A DNA stretch of 13,975 nucleotides, taken from positions 1 through 13,975 of the forward strand of contig CALGVL010000430.1 of NCBI GenBank assembly GCA_937930165.1. Direction: 5' to 3'. The notes beneath the pieces were generated by a model that saw nothing but the letters and a program-made list of their open reading frames with translations, did not search any database and had not been told where the DNA came from. The translations under genes were made by a program, and so were the position numbers. This stretch comes from an uncultured Acetobacteraceae bacterium. GTDB lineage: Bacteria > Pseudomonadota > Alphaproteobacteria > Acetobacterales > Acetobacteraceae. Positions 1 through 6,557 of this stretch are shown one piece after another (position 1 is the stretch's first letter; every line of letters begins with the position of its first letter).

Positions 1-292
1 GCTCGCCGGGCAGGGGCGGCGCGACGGCACGGGGCGCGGCGGCCTCCGCGCCAGGTTTCCCTCCCTGCCGCGCAGCGGGGGGCGAGGCTCGGCCGGCCGG
101 CGGCGCCGGCGGCTCGGCGAATTTGCCCCCCTGCGGAACCGGCGCCGGCGCGGCGGGTGGCTGCGCGAATTTATCGCCTTGGATTGGCCCCGGGCCGCCC
201 AGGGCTGGCGGCTTCTGCTGGCCGGCGGCCATTCCCAGAGGGATCGCCCCGGCAAGCAGCCCTGCCAGCGCCATGTATCCCAGCCGCCTCAT
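1..292 (-). CDS. Secreted Pro/Ala-rich repeat protein, partial (3' end beyond window)
   Basis: The reading frame is open from the ATG at 292 to the left edge, giving 97 visible residues. It starts with a classic signal peptide: MRRLGYM, a hydrophobic stretch (residues 8-21), then a probable cleavage site near AAG-QQ (22-26). The mature part is low-complexity and rich in Pro, Ala and Gly. It carries a degenerate repeat, QGDKFAQPPA (38-47) and QGGKFAEPPA (54-63), spaced 16 residues apart, with a weaker third copy starting QGGK at residue 76. The start is chosen because GAGGAGG lies 5 bases upstream of this ATG, while a second ATG at 296 is in another frame and too close to the ribosome site. 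It is transcribed divergently from the VWA gene. No family is recognised; a periplasmic or envelope protein is likely from the signal peptide only. No function is proposed. Confidence 0.72.
   Translation of the reverse strand, partial: MRRLGYMALAGLLAGAIPLGMAAGQQKPPALGGPGPIQGDKFAQPPAAPAPVPQGGKFAEPPAPPAGRASPPAARQGGKPGAEAAAPRAVAPPLPGE
104..181 (-). repeat. Two in-frame copies of a 10-residue repeat in the secreted protein
   Basis: Codons 38-47 (bases 181-152) and 54-63 (bases 133-104) encode QGDKFAQPPA and QGGKFAEPPA. A decayed third copy begins at codon 76 (about base 67). The period between the first two is 48 bases, so copy number could vary by in-frame slippage or recombination. Further copies may lie left of the window. 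Confidence 0.6.
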
Positions 293-320
293 CCATGCCT
301 CCTCACCCCGGTGCCCGGCG

Positions 321-326
321 ATGATA
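321..326 (-). promoter_or_regulatory. Possible -10 box for the secreted repeat protein
   Basis: On the minus strand these bases read TATCAT, five of six matches to TATAAT, 28 bases upstream of the ATG at 292. This would give a leader of roughly 20 bases that includes the GAGGAGG ribosome site at 298-304. No good -35 hexamer is visible at 16-18 bases further upstream, so the call is weak. Confidence 0.3.
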
Positions 327-437
327 CACCGGCTTCCCCACTGCCGCGCCAGAGGGGGCGGGTGCGGCCAAGCACGGCCTTGTGCGCGCGGGCCGCGGCC
401 CTGGCACAGCGGCGCGTCGCGGCCCATCTTGCCAGGT

Positions 438-1139
438 ATGAGCAACCTGCCCGACAAGCCGGCCTCCGCCGCCGTCGCCGCCTTCCTCAAGCAGGTCGAG
501 ACCTTGCCGCAGGTGCGGCCGGCCAGCGGAAGGCGTGGCCGCCTGATCTTCGCCGTGGATGCCACCGCCTCCCGCCAGCCGACCTGGGACCGCGCCTGCA
601 GGCTGCAGGGCGAGATGTTCCTGGCCACCGGCGACCTCGGCGGCCTCGCCGTGCAAATGGCCTATTACCGCGGCTTCATGGAATTCGCCGCCACCCCCTT
701 CCTGACCGATGCGGCGGAGCTGACCCGCCGCATGACCGGCGTGCAGTGCCTCGGCGGGCAGACGCAGATCCAGCGGGTGCTGGAGCACAGCCTGGCGGAG
801 ACGAAGCGGGAGAGGGTGAACGCCCTGGTCTTCGTCGGCGATGCGGTGGAGGAGGCGGTGGACCCGCTCTGCCACCTGGCCGGGCAGTTGGGCCTGCACG
901 GCACGCCGGTCTTCGTCTTCCACGAGGGCGGCAACCCCGTGGTGGCCAATGTCTTCCGGCAGATCGCCAAGGTTTCCGGCGGCGCCTATGCGCCCTTCGA
1001 CTCGGCCAGCGCCGGGGCGCTGCGGGACCTGCTGCGGGCGGTCGCCGTCTATGCCGCCGGCGGGCGACAGGCGCTGGCCCGGCTGCCGGGCGGGGCGGCG
1101 CAGCAGATCGCCGGCCAGCTGCCGGCGCCCAAGAGCTGA
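438..1139 (+). CDS. VWA domain protein with an intact MIDAS motif
   Basis: A 233-residue soluble protein with the layout of a von Willebrand factor A domain, a fold that binds a metal ion and mediates protein-protein contact. The metal-ion-dependent adhesion site appears complete: DATAS at residues 41-45 after the strand GRLIFAV, a threonine at 109 (GGQTQIQ), and an aspartate at 135 (LVFVGDAVEE). No signal peptide or membrane segment is seen, so it is probably cytoplasmic. The ATG at 438 is chosen because family-like sequence starts shortly after it. The frame stays open upstream to 123, but that stretch is low-complexity and antisense to the secreted-protein gene. The ribosome site is poor (AGG one base before ATG); an in-frame TTG at 429 is an alternative. 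The J-domain gene follows after 13 bases, suggesting co-transcription and possibly a shared role. The partner and role are unknown. Confidence 0.8.
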   Translation: MSNLPDKPASAAVAAFLKQVETLPQVRPASGRRGRLIFAVDATASRQPTWDRACRLQGEMFLATGDLGGLAVQMAYYRGFMEFAATPFLTDAAELTRRMTGVQCLGGQTQIQRVLEHSLAETKRERVNALVFVGDAVEEAVDPLCHLAGQLGLHGTPVFVFHEGGNPVVANVFRQIAKVSGGAYAPFDSASAGALRDLLRAVAVYAAGGRQALARLPGGAAQQIAGQLPAPKS

Positions 1140-1152
1140 AGGCGCCGCGGCC

Positions 1153-1851
1153 ATGGTCTGGCTTGCCATCGGCGCGGGGGGGCTGCTGCTGAGCCTCTGG
1201 CTGCTGCATCTCTTCGCCGATGCAAGGCCGGAGACGATCCGCAAGGCCGGGACCTGGCTGCTCGGCACGCTGGGCGGGCTGCTGTTGTTGCTGCTGCTGG
1301 TTTCCGGCCGGGGGGCGCAGGCGGTCTGGACCCTGGCGCTGTTCGGGCCGCTGATCTGGCGGCTCTGGCAGGGCTGGCGCGCGGCGCGGCAATTCGGGCA
1401 GGGCGATCCGGGCAGGGCGGCCGGCAGCGGGGAGAGCGCGGTGGAGACCGCGACGCTCGCCATGTGGCTCGACCATGCCAGCGGCCGGATGAGCGGCCGG
1501 GGGCGCCGCGGCCGCTTCGCCGGACGGGAACTGGCGGAGCTGGGCCTGCCGGAGTTGCTGGCACTGCTGGAGGATTGCCGCCGGACGGATGCCGAGAGCG
1601 TGCCGCTGCTGGAAGCCTGGCTGGACCGGGCCGAGCCCGATTGGCGGCAGTCCCGGCCTGCCGGCCATGCCTCCGCCGGCCCCATGACGCGGGAGGAGGC
1701 GTTGGAGATCCTCGGCCTGCAGGAAGGCGCGAGCGCCGAGGAGATCCGCCAGGCGCATCGCCGCCTGATGCGGGCTGCGCATCCCGACCAGGGTGGCAGC
1801 GACTGGCTTGCGGCGCGGATCAACCAGGCGCGCGACGTGCTGCTGCCCTGA
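1153..1851 (+). CDS. Membrane-anchored J-domain (DnaJ-like) protein, Tim14/Pam18-like C terminus
   Basis: A 232-residue predicted Hsp70 (DnaK) co-chaperone held in the inner membrane. Hydrophobic segments lie at about residues 4-21, 34-50 and 56-72. A middle region (98-165: ETATLAMWLDH, FAGREL, LLEAWLDR, PDW) matches my memory of a conserved segment of alphaproteobacterial membrane J proteins. The C-terminal J domain (178-232) runs EEALEILGL, then AHRRLMRAAHPDQGGSDWLA, ending in INQARDVLL. The HPD motif needed to stimulate DnaK ATPase is intact at 210-212. A J domain at the C terminus behind membrane anchors, with HPDQGGS, is the arrangement of mitochondrial Tim14/Pam18. The ATG at 1153 follows the VWA stop by 13 bases with only a distant GAAGG upstream. 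The long frame before it (from 841) lies antisense or out of frame within the VWA gene and is not used. Confidence 0.88.
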   Translation: MVWLAIGAGGLLLSLWLLHLFADARPETIRKAGTWLLGTLGGLLLLLLLVSGRGAQAVWTLALFGPLIWRLWQGWRAARQFGQGDPGRAAGSGESAVETATLAMWLDHASGRMSGRGRRGRFAGRELAELGLPELLALLEDCRRTDAESVPLLEAWLDRAEPDWRQSRPAGHASAGPMTREEALEILGLQEGASAEEIRQAHRRLMRAAHPDQGGSDWLAARINQARDVLLP

Positions 1852-2025
1852 CGGGGTCGCGATTGTGCCCGTTCCGCTTCCTCCCCGGCCATCCGCCGGT
1901 CACAGCCGGGCCAGGACTCGCCGGCCGCCTTGCCGGATGCCGGGGCGCATGGCACTCCTCGATTGGCGAATACCCGGTCGGCCCGCTTGCCGGCCTCGAC
2001 TGACAACCCATTGCCAGGAGGCCCC

Positions 2026-2901
2026 GTGTCCGCCCTCAAGCCGCTCAAGAAGGCCGTTCTGCCGGTTGCCGGCCTCGGCACCCGCTTCCTGCCTGCCACC
2101 AAGGCGATGGCGAAGGAGATGCTGCCCGTCGTGGACCGGCCGCTGATCCAGTATGCAGTGGACGAGGCGAGGGCCGCCGGGATCGAGCAATTCTGCCTGG
2201 TCACCGGCCGCGGCAAGACCGCCATCGTCGAGCATTTCGACGTTGCCTACGAACTTGAGAAGACGCTGGAGGAGCGCGGCAAGGAGGACATCCTGGCCGA
2301 GCTGCGCACGATCACGATGGAGCCGGGCTCGATCGTGACCGTACGCCAGCAGGTGCCGATGGGACTGGGACACGCGATCTGGTGCGCCCGCGCCTTCATC
2401 GGCGACGATCCCTTCGCCATCCTGCTGCCCGATGACCTGATGCTGTGCGACGTACCCTGCACCGCGCAGCTTGCCCAGGCCTATCGCGAGACCGGCGGCA
2501 ATGTCGTCGCCATCGAGGAGGTGCCGCGGGATCGGGTGAACCGCTACGGCGTGCTGGACGTGGCGGAGGACAAGGGGCGGCTGGTCTCAGTGAAGGGGCT
2601 GGTGGAGAAGCCCTCGCCGGAGAAGGCACCCTCCAACCTCACCATCATCGGCCGCTACGTGCTGATGCCGGAGGTGATCAGCGCCCTTTCGGCGATGGAG
2701 CGCGGCGCGGGCGGCGAGGTGCAGCTCACCGACGGCATGGCGAAGCTGATCGGCAGGCAACCCTTCCACGGCCTGCGCTATGAGGGCCGGCGCTTCGACT
2801 GCGGTGACAAGGCCGGCTTCCTGGAGGCGCAGATCGCCTTCGCGCTGAAGCGGCCGGACATGGCGCCGACGGTCCAAGAATTCCTGAAACGATACTGTTG
2901 A
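2026..2901 (+). CDS. galU: UTP-glucose-1-phosphate uridylyltransferase
   Basis: Makes UDP-glucose and pyrophosphate from UTP and glucose-1-phosphate, in the cytoplasm. At 291 residues it is close to E. coli GalU (about 300). The nucleotide-binding signature is GLGTRFLPATK (16-26). Other family marks are VVDRPLIQYAVDEA, the acidic pair in LLPDDLM (D136, D137), VEKP with K195 near the sugar-phosphate site, GGEVQLTDGM, and FDCGDKAGF (257-265). The start is GTG at 2026 because AGGAGG lies four bases upstream (2016-2021) and the core begins a few residues later. The in-frame ATG at 1930 would add 32 residues unlike the family. It is the first gene of a run with ugd (25-base gap) and the phosphohexomutase, and its product is the substrate of the next enzyme. 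It is distinguished from RfbA-type thymidylyltransferases by the GalU-specific motifs. Confidence 0.95.
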   Translation: MSALKPLKKAVLPVAGLGTRFLPATKAMAKEMLPVVDRPLIQYAVDEARAAGIEQFCLVTGRGKTAIVEHFDVAYELEKTLEERGKEDILAELRTITMEPGSIVTVRQQVPMGLGHAIWCARAFIGDDPFAILLPDDLMLCDVPCTAQLAQAYRETGGNVVAIEEVPRDRVNRYGVLDVAEDKGRLVSVKGLVEKPSPEKAPSNLTIIGRYVLMPEVISALSAMERGAGGEVQLTDGMAKLIGRQPFHGLRYEGRRFDCGDKAGFLEAQIAFALKRPDMAPTVQEFLKRYC

Positions 2902-2926
2902 TCGCCGGGCCGGAGGGAGCTTTCCG

Positions 2927-4246
2927 ATGCGCATCGCCATGGTCGGGGCCGGCTATGTGGGGCTGGTATCCGGGGCCTGCTTCGCCGAATTCGGCGTGGA
3001 TGTGTGCCTGGTGGACACCGACGCGGCCAAGGTGGCGGCGCTGCGGGAGGGGCGCATCCCGATCTACGAGCCCGGGCTCGACCGGCTGGTGGAAGACAAT
3101 GCGCGCGAGGGCCGGCTGCACTTCACCACCGAGCTAAGCGAGGCGGTGCAGGGGGCCGAGGCGGTATTCCTCGCCGTCGGCACGCCCTCGCGGCGCGGCG
3201 ACGGACATGCCGACCTCTCCTATGTCTTCGCCGCGGCTGAGCAGGGGGCGCGTGCCGCCACCAAGCCGCTGGTGCTGGTGACCAAGTCCACCGTGCCGGT
3301 CGGCACCGGGCGGCAGGTGCGCGAGATCGTGCGCCGGGCGCGGCCGGACCTGGCGATCGAGGTCGCCTCGAATCCGGAATTCCTGCGCGAGGGCAGCGCC
3401 ATCGGCGACTTTATGCGCCCCGACCGGGTGGTGATCGGCACCGAGCCGGGCGAGGGGGGCGAGCGGGCGCTCTCGGTGCTGAAGCGGCTCTACCGGCCGC
3501 TCTACCTGATCGAGACGCCGATCCTGGCGACCAGCATCGAGACGGCGGAGTTGATCAAGTATGCCGCCAATGCCTTCCTCGCCACCAAGATCACCTTCAT
3601 CAACGAGATCGCCGATCTCTGCGAGAAGGTCGGCGCCGATGTGCATGACGTGGCGCGCGGCATGGGCCTCGATGGCCGCATCGGGCGCAAATTCCTGCAT
3701 GCCGGGCCGGGCTATGGCGGGAGCTGCTTCCCGAAGGACACGCTGGCCCTCGCCCGCACGGCGCAGGATGCCGGCGCGCCGCTGCGGCTGGTGGAGACCA
3801 CCATCGCGGTGAACGACGCCCGCAAGGCGGCGATGGCGGACCGGGTGATCGCGGCCTGCGGCGGCAGCGTGGAGGGCAAGACCATCGCGGTGCTGGGCCT
3901 GACCTTCAAGCCGGAGACCGACGACATGCGGGAGGCGCCTTCCCTGGTCCTTGTGCCGCGGCTGATGGCGGCCGGCGCACGGGTGCGCGCCTTCGATCCG
4001 GCCGGTATAGGGCAGGCGCGGGCGTTGCTGCCGGCCGGGCTGGAATACGCCGCCAATGCGCTGGACGCGGCGGCGGATGCCGATGCGCTGGTGCTGCTGA
4101 CCGAGTGGAACGAGTTCCGTGCCCTGTCGCCCCAGCGACTGAAGGCGGCAATGCGCGGCAATGTGCTGCTCGACCTGCGCAATGTCTATGACCCGGAGAC
4201 GATGCGCGCGGCGGGTTTCCGCTACGCCTCCATCGGCCGGCCATGA
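2927..4246 (+). CDS. ugd: UDP-glucose 6-dehydrogenase
   Basis: Oxidises UDP-glucose to UDP-glucuronate in two NAD-dependent steps. The 439-residue length is normal for the bacterial enzyme. The N-terminal Rossmann site is [10 protein letters not shown] (7-16). It is followed by the VGTPS loop, [20 protein letters not shown] and PDRVVIG. The central helix region contains [20 protein letters not shown]. The catalytic cysteine is C267 in [10 protein letters not shown] (262-271), with K270 and D271 also conserved. The C-terminal UDP-binding domain has [17 protein letters not shown]. The ATG at 2927 has a GGAGGGAG ribosome site a few bases upstream. GDP-mannose dehydrogenase belongs to the same superfamily, but the direct linkage to galU favours UDP-glucose. 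UDP-glucuronate would feed acidic exopolysaccharide, LPS or glycolipid synthesis; no glycosyltransferase is present in this window to say which. Confidence 0.94.
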   Translation: MRIAMVGAGYVGLVSGACFAEFGVDVCLVDTDAAKVAALREGRIPIYEPGLDRLVEDNAREGRLHFTTELSEAVQGAEAVFLAVGTPSRRGDGHADLSYVFAAAEQGARAATKPLVLVTKSTVPVGTGRQVREIVRRARPDLAIEVASNPEFLREGSAIGDFMRPDRVVIGTEPGEGGERALSVLKRLYRPLYLIETPILATSIETAELIKYAANAFLATKITFINEIADLCEKVGADVHDVARGMGLDGRIGRKFLHAGPGYGGSCFPKDTLALARTAQDAGAPLRLVETTIAVNDARKAAMADRVIAACGGSVEGKTIAVLGLTFKPETDDMREAPSLVLVPRLMAAGARVRAFDPAGIGQARALLPAGLEYAANALDAAADADALVLLTEWNEFRALSPQRLKAAMRGNVLLDLRNVYDPETMRAAGFRYASIGRP

Positions 4247-4256
4247 GGAACGGGAC

Positions 4257-5672
4257 ATGACCGCCTTCAATCACAGCTTCCACCCGACCATGCTGCGCGA
4301 ATACGACATTCGCGGCATCGTCGGCGAAACCCTGAATCCGGAGGATGCCTTCGCGATCGGCCGATGCTTCGGCTCCATCGTGGTACGGGCGGAGGGGAAG
4401 AAGGTCGTCGTCGGCTATGACGGGCGTCTCTCCTCCCCGGATCTGGAGCCGCAGCTCGTCGCCGGCCTGCGCGCCTGCGGGCTGGAGGTGCTGCGCATCG
4501 GCCTGGTCGCGACGCCGATGCTCTACTACGCGGCCTATGCGCTTGGCACCGATGGCGCCGTCATGGTCACGGGCAGCCACAACCCGCCGGACTACAACGG
4601 CTTCAAGATGATGCTGGGGAAGAAGCCATTCTTCGGCGCGCAGATCCAGGAGATCGGCCGGATGGCGGCGGAGGGCGACGTGGTGCCCGCCTCCACCGAG
4701 GGCTTCGACCGAAGCCTGGACATCGCCGAGGACTACGCCGCGCGCGTGCTGCGCGACTATGACGGCGGCGAGCGCAAGCTGAAGGTGGTCTGGGATCCGG
4801 GCAATGGCGCGGCTTCCGATATGACCAAGATCCTGGCGGCGCGGCTGCCGGGCGAGCATTTCGTCATCAACGGCATGGTGGACGGCACCTTCCCGAACCA
4901 CCATCCGGACCCGACCGTGCCGAAGAACCTGGAGCAGCTCATCGAGGAGGTGGCGCGCCAGGAGGCCGATCTCGGCATCGCCTTCGACGGCGACGGCGAC
5001 CGGATCGGCGTGGTGGACAATGAAGGCCATATCCTGTTCGGCGACCAGCTCATGGTCGTGCTGGCGCGCGACGTGCTGAAGGCGAAGCCGGGCGGCATCA
5101 TCATCGCCGATGTGAAGGCGTCGCAGGTGCTGTTCGACGAGATCGCCAAGGCTGGCGGCAAGCCGCTGATGTGGAAGACCGGCCATTCGCTCATCAAGGC
5201 GAAGATGGCGGAGACGGGCGCGCCACTGGCCGGCGAGATGTCGGGCCATATCTTCTTCGCAGACAAGTGGTACGGCTTCGACGACGCGCTCTATTCCGCG
5301 GTGCGGCTGCTCGGCATCGTGGCGCGCATGGACCGGCCGCTCTCCGCCGTGCGGGCGGCGTTGCCGCAGGTGCTCAACACGCCGGAGCTGCGTTTCGACT
5401 GCCCCGAGGACCGGAAGTTCAAGGTGGTGCAGGAGGTGAAGGAGCGCCTCGCCACCGAGGGTGCAAATGTGCAGGACGTAGATGGCGTGCGGGTGCTGAC
5501 CGATGACGGCTGGTGGCTGCTGCGCGCCTCCAACACCCAGGCCGTGCTGGTGGCACGCGCCGAGGCGACCAGCGAGGCCGGGCTGGAGCGGCTGAAGGCG
5601 CAGCTCTCGGCGCAACTGCAGAAGAGCGGCCTGGAGGCCCCGGATTTCTCCGGGGCGAATGCAGGGCATTAG
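4257..5672 (+). CDS. Phosphomannomutase/phosphoglucomutase (alpha-D-phosphohexomutase family)
   Basis: Interconverts the 6- and 1-phosphates of glucose or mannose through a phosphoserine. At 471 residues it fits the AlgC type. All four active-site loops are visible: the phosphoserine loop TGSHNP with S107; the Mg-binding loop FDGDGDR with D244, D246 and D248; the sugar-specificity loop GEMSGH with E327 and S329; and the phosphate-binding loop RASNT (423-427). Numbering is within a few residues of Pseudomonas AlgC, which uses both sugars. The N terminus has [12 protein letters not shown]. The ATG at 4257 sits ten bases after the ugd stop, and its GAGGAA ribosome site (4245-4250) overlaps that stop. 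An upstream in-frame ATG at 4161 lies inside ugd and is rejected. In this setting it most likely supplies glucose-1-P to GalU. Mannose-1-P supply is equally possible from sequence alone. Confidence 0.92.
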   Translation: MTAFNHSFHPTMLREYDIRGIVGETLNPEDAFAIGRCFGSIVVRAEGKKVVVGYDGRLSSPDLEPQLVAGLRACGLEVLRIGLVATPMLYYAAYALGTDGAVMVTGSHNPPDYNGFKMMLGKKPFFGAQIQEIGRMAAEGDVVPASTEGFDRSLDIAEDYAARVLRDYDGGERKLKVVWDPGNGAASDMTKILAARLPGEHFVINGMVDGTFPNHHPDPTVPKNLEQLIEEVARQEADLGIAFDGDGDRIGVVDNEGHILFGDQLMVVLARDVLKAKPGGIIIADVKASQVLFDEIAKAGGKPLMWKTGHSLIKAKMAETGAPLAGEMSGHIFFADKWYGFDDALYSAVRLLGIVARMDRPLSAVRAALPQVLNTPELRFDCPEDRKFKVVQEVKERLATEGANVQDVDGVRVLTDDGWWLLRASNTQAVLVARAEATSEAGLERLKAQLSAQLQKSGLEAPDFSGANAGH

Positions 5673-5681
5673 CCTGTGGCC

Positions 5682-5721
5682 GCCCCGGGCGGGTTCGAGG
5701 CGCTGCCTCGGACCCCGGGGC
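5682..5721. terminator. GC-rich stem-loop after the galU-ugd-phosphohexomutase run
   Basis: GCCCCGGG (5682-5689) pairs perfectly with CCCGGGGC (5714-5721). Inside, CGAGG (5696-5700) pairs with CCTCG (5706-5710) around a CGCTG loop. It lies between the convergent ends of the phosphohexomutase gene and the small minus-strand gene, ten bases past the first stop. There is no T-tract on either strand, so intrinsic termination is uncertain; a 3'-end stabilising or bidirectional role is plausible. Confidence 0.45.
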
Positions 5722-5741
5722 ATGAGCGGCTGGCGCTCCGC

Positions 5742-5972
5742 TCAGTAGGCGCTCGGCAGCGCCTCGATCAGCGGCTCGACCGGCAGGCAGAAGAGGCGCT
5801 GCCCCGATAGGGTGCGCCGACGGGCAATCTCCTCCTCGCAGGCCTGAAGGCTGCGGTAGATATAGGAGCCGGGAGCGAGCTGCCGTTCCGGTGGGATGCC
5901 GGGGGTGCCTGGAACCGGACTCGGTGCAGAGAGCGCGGCGATGGAGGCGACGACAATTACGAAGTCGGTCAT
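5742..5972 (-). CDS. Small exported two-cysteine protein, function unknown
   Basis: A 76-residue protein beginning MTDFVIVVASIAALSA, a hydrophobic N terminus that could be a signal peptide or anchor. A Pro/Gly-rich linker follows, then a short domain, RSLQACEEEIARRRTL and GQRLFCLPVEP. The two cysteines, about 20 residues apart, would form a disulfide in the periplasm. From memory, similar short alphaproteobacterial proteins have this Cys-helix-Cys layout, but I cannot name a family. The ATG at 5972 is favoured by GGGGAGG six bases upstream. In-frame alternatives are the ATG at 5987 (81 residues, adds an arginine to the n-region but has no ribosome site) and the ATG at 6056 (104 residues, AAGGTGG five bases upstream). 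The chosen form lacks the usual positive charges before the hydrophobic core, so the start is not settled. It converges on the phosphohexomutase gene. Confidence 0.65.
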   Translation of the reverse strand: MTDFVIVVASIAALSAPSPVPGTPGIPPERQLAPGSYIYRSLQACEEEIARRRTLSGQRLFCLPVEPLIEALPSAY

Positions 5973-6040
5973 GGCTTGCCTCCCCATGGCCCGATATGGC
6001 CGGGCAGTCAGGAGCCTACCTCCGGCCGTGCCGAAACCAC

Positions 6041-6056
6041 ATGAATTTGCATTCAT
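6041..6056. promoter_or_regulatory. AT-rich perfect inverted repeat, possible operator
   Basis: ATGAAT (6041-6046) and ATTCAT (6051-6056) form a perfect inverted repeat around TTGC, an AT-rich island in very GC-rich DNA. It lies about 70 bases upstream of the preferred start of the small minus-strand gene. It also overlaps TATGAA (6052-6057, minus strand), a partial match to a -10 box, and an alternative start at 6056. A regulator site or promoter element is possible; chance cannot be excluded. Confidence 0.3.
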
Positions 6057-6257
6057 AGCAGCCACCTTGCCGTGCTTTGCCTGCCGCCGAAGGAGTGCCC
6101 TGCGGGCAGCATCGTGACAGGATGGTGTTGCAGCAGGGCCGCACCGGCCGGGAATTTTCTTCGCCGCGCCTTGCCGTCCCTCCCGCGCCGGAGGACGTGA
6201 CGGTGGGGAGAGGGGGCGGCCCGGCCGCAGCCGGACCCGCCTGCGGTTTCCGTGGCT

Positions 6258-6300
6258 CGATTCGCCAGGCGCATGCCGGTCCGCAGAGCCAGGCGAATCG
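6258..6300. other. Stem-loop in the gap before xseB
   Basis: CGATTCGCC (6258-6266) pairs with GGCGAATCG (6292-6300). After one A-A mismatch, GGC (6268-6270) pairs with GCC (6288-6290), leaving a 17-base loop. A 9+3 bp stem is longer than the other hairpins in this gap. No T-tract follows on either strand. It could belong to an untranslated RNA or be a terminator remnant; no RNA family is recognised. Confidence 0.35.
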
Positions 6301-6518
6301 GCCGGCCCGGCAGGGCGAAGACGAATGGGCCCGGCGCCGGTCGTGCAGCCCCGCCCGGTTCCGGCGGTCACGCCATGTCGCGTCGGGGCGCAGTTTCTGG
6401 CCGTTTTGCTCCGGTTTCCGTGAAGCGGTGCCGCGGCAGCCCGGAAGGAAGGCAGGACGTTGCAGCTTGTGCAAGGATCCCGGCGCCAGCCGCTTCCGCT
6501 CGGTGCCGGGGCATGGTT

Positions 6519-6545
6519 TTGCCTGGCCTGCTTCCCTTGTATGTT
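6519..6545 (+). promoter_or_regulatory. Possible promoter for xseB-ispA-dxs-tlyA
   Basis: TTGCCT (6519-6524) and TATGTT (6540-6545) resemble -35 and -10 boxes, each with four of six matches, but the 15-base spacer is short. It sits just ahead of the xseB ribosome site (AGGGG, 6546-6550) and would leave a very short leader. This is weak evidence; it is listed because the operon needs a promoter in this gap. Confidence 0.25.
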
Positions 6546-6557
6546 AGGGGTTCGACC

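Larger units (their letters stand above)
5973..6557. other. Intergenic gap of about 585 bases between divergent genes
   Basis: This lies between the start of the small minus-strand gene and xseB. Frames on both strands exist but show Cys-, Trp- and Arg-rich low-quality translations with no ribosome site worth accepting, so I call no protein gene. The gap holds an AT-rich inverted repeat (6041-6056), a short stem CCGCAG/CTGCGG near 6227-6250, a longer stem-loop (6258-6300) and a possible xseB promoter (6519-6545). It is the longest gene-free stretch in the window and could carry a small RNA or a decayed gene. Confidence 0.6.

Noticed and set aside
123..437. In-frame upstream extension of the VWA gene from an ATG at 123
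   Set aside because: The added 105 residues are low-complexity, lie antisense to a gene with a signal peptide and good ribosome site, and have no counterpart in a VWA domain.
179..1192. 337-codon plus-strand frame overlapping the VWA gene
   Set aside because: It is the shifted frame of the VWA gene, with Arg/Pro-rich translation and no motif.
1930..2025. Earlier ATG start for galU
   Set aside because: The GTG at 2026 has AGGAGG at ideal spacing and gives the normal GalU N terminus; the extra 32 residues are not family-like.
1852..2025. Possible terminator and promoter before galU
   Set aside because: Only short GC stems (such as CCGGC/GCCGG) and no paired -35/-10 boxes are visible; nothing rises above base composition.
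303..2225. 640-codon open frame on the minus strand
   Set aside because: It runs antisense through the VWA and J-domain genes and into galU. Its translation is Arg/Pro/Ser/Gln-rich without domains; long antisense frames are expected at this GC content.
3134..4270. 378-codon minus-strand frame
   Set aside because: It is antisense to ugd, whose plus-strand motifs are unmistakable; the minus translation is His/Arg/Gln-rich.
3906..5723. 605-codon minus-strand frame
   Set aside because: It is antisense to ugd and the phosphohexomutase; all catalytic loops are on the plus strand.
6016..6474. 152-codon minus-strand frame in the gap before xseB
   Set aside because: The translation is rich in Arg, Cys, Trp and Pro, has no good ribosome site and no recognisable domain. 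It could be a decayed gene but is not supported.
6077..6547. 156-codon plus-strand frame in the same gap
   Set aside because: It has no ribosome site, an irregular composition and no motif; it overlaps the stem-loop and the probable xseB promoter.
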